A stretch of 16,765 bases of DNA from NCBI GenBank assembly GCA_014379665.1, contig JACMLK010000249.1, positions 1 to 16,765 of the forward strand, read 5' to 3'. The DNA comes from Saprospiraceae bacterium (GTDB lineage: Bacteria; Bacteroidota; Bacteroidia; Chitinophagales; Saprospiraceae). Below the pieces are notes generated by a model that saw nothing but the letters and a program-made list of their open reading frames with translations, was not told the origin of the DNA and did no database searches. Within the stretch, counting starts at the first letter, position 1. Each line of letters begins with the position of its first letter. Below, in pieces: positions 15,522 to 16,765 of this stretch. A program made the translations under genes and the position numbers.

Positions 15522-16765
15522 TTATTTATTTATTTTATAAATACCCATAATACCAATATCATTCACTTTTATCTGATGAAGAAGTTCAGCATTTTCCGGA
15601 GGTCCCATACCTCTATAGTTAGTTAGATAATATTGCCAGGTACTGTCTGATTTCTCTATAAAATTAAGTTTCATCCTATTATCAAGTTTCAAAATAAGTT
15701 GATTTATTTTACCGGGAAGATTTAGGCATGTATATTTTATTGGTATTGAATCATTTTCATGTTTCAATAAATATTCCAACCCCTGTCTATATGACAACCC
15801 CCAATAATCTAACTCAAATTTTCCACCTGCGTCCAAAAAAGTTCTGCTATATTGATTAAAATATACATTTTGATATGGATGGTTTTTAATCATCCAAAAT
15901 GCTGTCAGACCTAAATTGATAAATAGAAAAATATATATGCTTCGCTTAATTATAGAATTTTCTGAAAAAATCTGAATGATATTTTTTAAACCATAAACTG
16001 AAATTATAATAAACAGAGGATAAATAAAGTAAAGATGTCTCCAGCCATCATACACTACAGAATTCAATACAATTACAGAAAATATAGGTGCCAAAAATAA
16101 AGCAATGATACTAGGAATTTCAAATTCAATGATAGTTTTCGTCAAGTTTTGAATTAAACTATTCCGAATGAAAAATAAAAATCCTAAAATTAAAAGCACA
16201 ATATAAATCAAAGGTGTTGTTATAAATATCCAAATTGGCAAATAGTACCATGGCAACATGCTAGCATGGATAGAATTTCCCATAAAGAACACTTCAGCAT
16301 CCCAGTGATAATTTCTCATCTCGGTAAATGCTTGTGCGAAATGATGAACAGGGCTTTTCCACAGAATGGGCCAAAAAATGATTGTAAATACCAGAGTTGC
16401 AATTATATATACAATTACAGGATAAAATGATCTATTTTTTTCCTTATTCATTATTTGTAATAATAAAACATATCCTACTGTCAGCAAAGGGATCATTATT
16501 CCTAAAATTCTGATATCAATTAGAAATCCTGAGAATAATGCATGGATAAAAGCCCACTTAAAATTCTGCCTTTTTAGAAATGAAAAGTAAGTAAAAATTG
16601 CAAAATTGAAAAATGATAAAAAAGCAATATCTTTTGAATTAAAAAATGATTCAGAAAAAATTCTGGGAGAAAGTACTACCATTAAGCACGCTATCAATGC
16701 ATATTTCTCATCAAAAATATTTCTGGTAGCTTTATAAAATGCTAAAAGGGAAATAAAAAATATCA
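15522..16765 (-). CDS. GT39-like membrane glycosyltransferase, N-terminus outside window
   Basis: The frame is open to the window end, with about 22 more codons beyond TTG 16697, so it is a partial gene (at least 413 residues) rather than one starting there. Residues near the visible start read LSPRIF, then SESFFNSKDIAFLSFF, resembling the post-TM segment of bacterial family 39/ArnT-type transferases, where an R-F motif is followed by F-N-x-K-D. About eight to nine hydrophobic segments follow, then a soluble C-terminal domain of roughly 100 residues (FDAGGKFELDYWGLSYRQGLEYLL to YKINK). Such enzymes move sugar from polyprenyl phosphate onto lipid or protein on the outer membrane face. The downstream GtrB-like enzyme is the natural donor maker. 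The DNA is very AT-rich (15901-15960 has 15 G/C of 60; 16621-16680 has 16). Acceptor and sugar are unknown. Confidence 0.75.
   Translation of the reverse strand, partial: IFFISLLAFYKATRNIFDEKYALIACLMVVLSPRIFSESFFNSKDIAFLSFFNFAIFTYFSFLKRQNFKWAFIHALFSGFLIDIRILGIMIPLLTVGYVLLLQIMNKEKNRSFYPVIVYIIATLVFTIIFWPILWKSPVHHFAQAFTEMRNYHWDAEVFFMGNSIHASMLPWYYLPIWIFITTPLIYIVLLILGFLFFIRNSLIQNLTKTIIEFEIPSIIALFLAPIFSVIVLNSVVYDGWRHLYFIYPLFIIISVYGLKNIIQIFSENSIIKRSIYIFLFINLGLTAFWMIKNHPYQNVYFNQYSRTFLDAGGKFELDYWGLSYRQGLEYLLKHENDSIPIKYTCLNLPGKINQLILKLDNRMKLNFIEKSDSTWQYYLTNYRGMGPPENAELLHQIKVNDIGIMGIYKINK

Noticed and set aside
15522..16697. Complete GT39-like gene starting at TTG 16697
   Set aside because: The same frame stays open to the window edge and the additional residues are hydrophobic and continuous with a membrane segment, so the gene is truncated by the window.

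Overview
The window is an ordinary stretch of a bacterial chromosome, most likely from the phylum Bacteroidota. The best evidence is in the promoters: sites matching the Bacteroidota -7 element TAnnTTTG stand in front of several genes (rplY, purA, prs and, on the minus strand, the permease). Start codons mostly lack a Shine-Dalgarno sequence, intergenic DNA is very AT-rich, and prs is followed directly by rplY, an order I recall from that phylum. Several proteins look Saprospiria/Chitinophagales-like to me, but I cannot fix a genus.

Layout. Positions 1-168 hold the last 55 codons of a plus-strand family 2 glycosyltransferase. Convergent with it is a minus-strand pair: an AdiC-like amino-acid permease (1104-2420), then a dimethylarginine dimethylaminohydrolase/arginine-deiminase-like enzyme (181-1062). 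A divergent regulatory region (2421-2766) leads to prs (PRPP synthase) and rplY (ribosomal protein L25/Ctc). A terminator and a pair of repeated hairpins separate rplY from the convergent gcvP (glycine decarboxylase, minus strand). A second divergent region leads to purA and a HerA-like ATPase (YjgR/DUF853 type). Next come an exported alkaline phosphatase, a multi-spanning GT-C-like membrane protein and an Alg5-like family 2 glycosyltransferase, all on the plus strand with short gaps. A 256-base convergent intergenic region is almost filled by a 21-bp tandem array interrupted by a palindromic element. The last part (14546-16765, minus strand) is a GT39-like membrane glycosyltransferase cut by the window end, followed 7 bases later by a GtrB/DPM1-like glycosyltransferase.

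How the genes work together. prs, purA and gcvP are housekeeping functions linked through nucleotide and one-carbon metabolism, but they are separate transcription units. The permease and deiminase-like gene probably form a two-gene uptake and hydrolysis unit for a guanidino compound. Each side of the tandem array has one soluble or membrane-anchored polyprenyl-phosphate-sugar synthase type enzyme next to one multi-spanning GT-C type protein. This is the usual two-step logic for moving a sugar across the membrane on a lipid carrier and transferring it outside. The right-hand module is clearly more AT-rich than the rest.

I found no CRISPR, transposase, integrase, tRNA or rRNA. The most unusual material is noncoding: the 21-bp array with 10+11 bp half-repeats, and the covarying hairpin repeats between rplY and gcvP. 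I see no convincing new multi-gene system.
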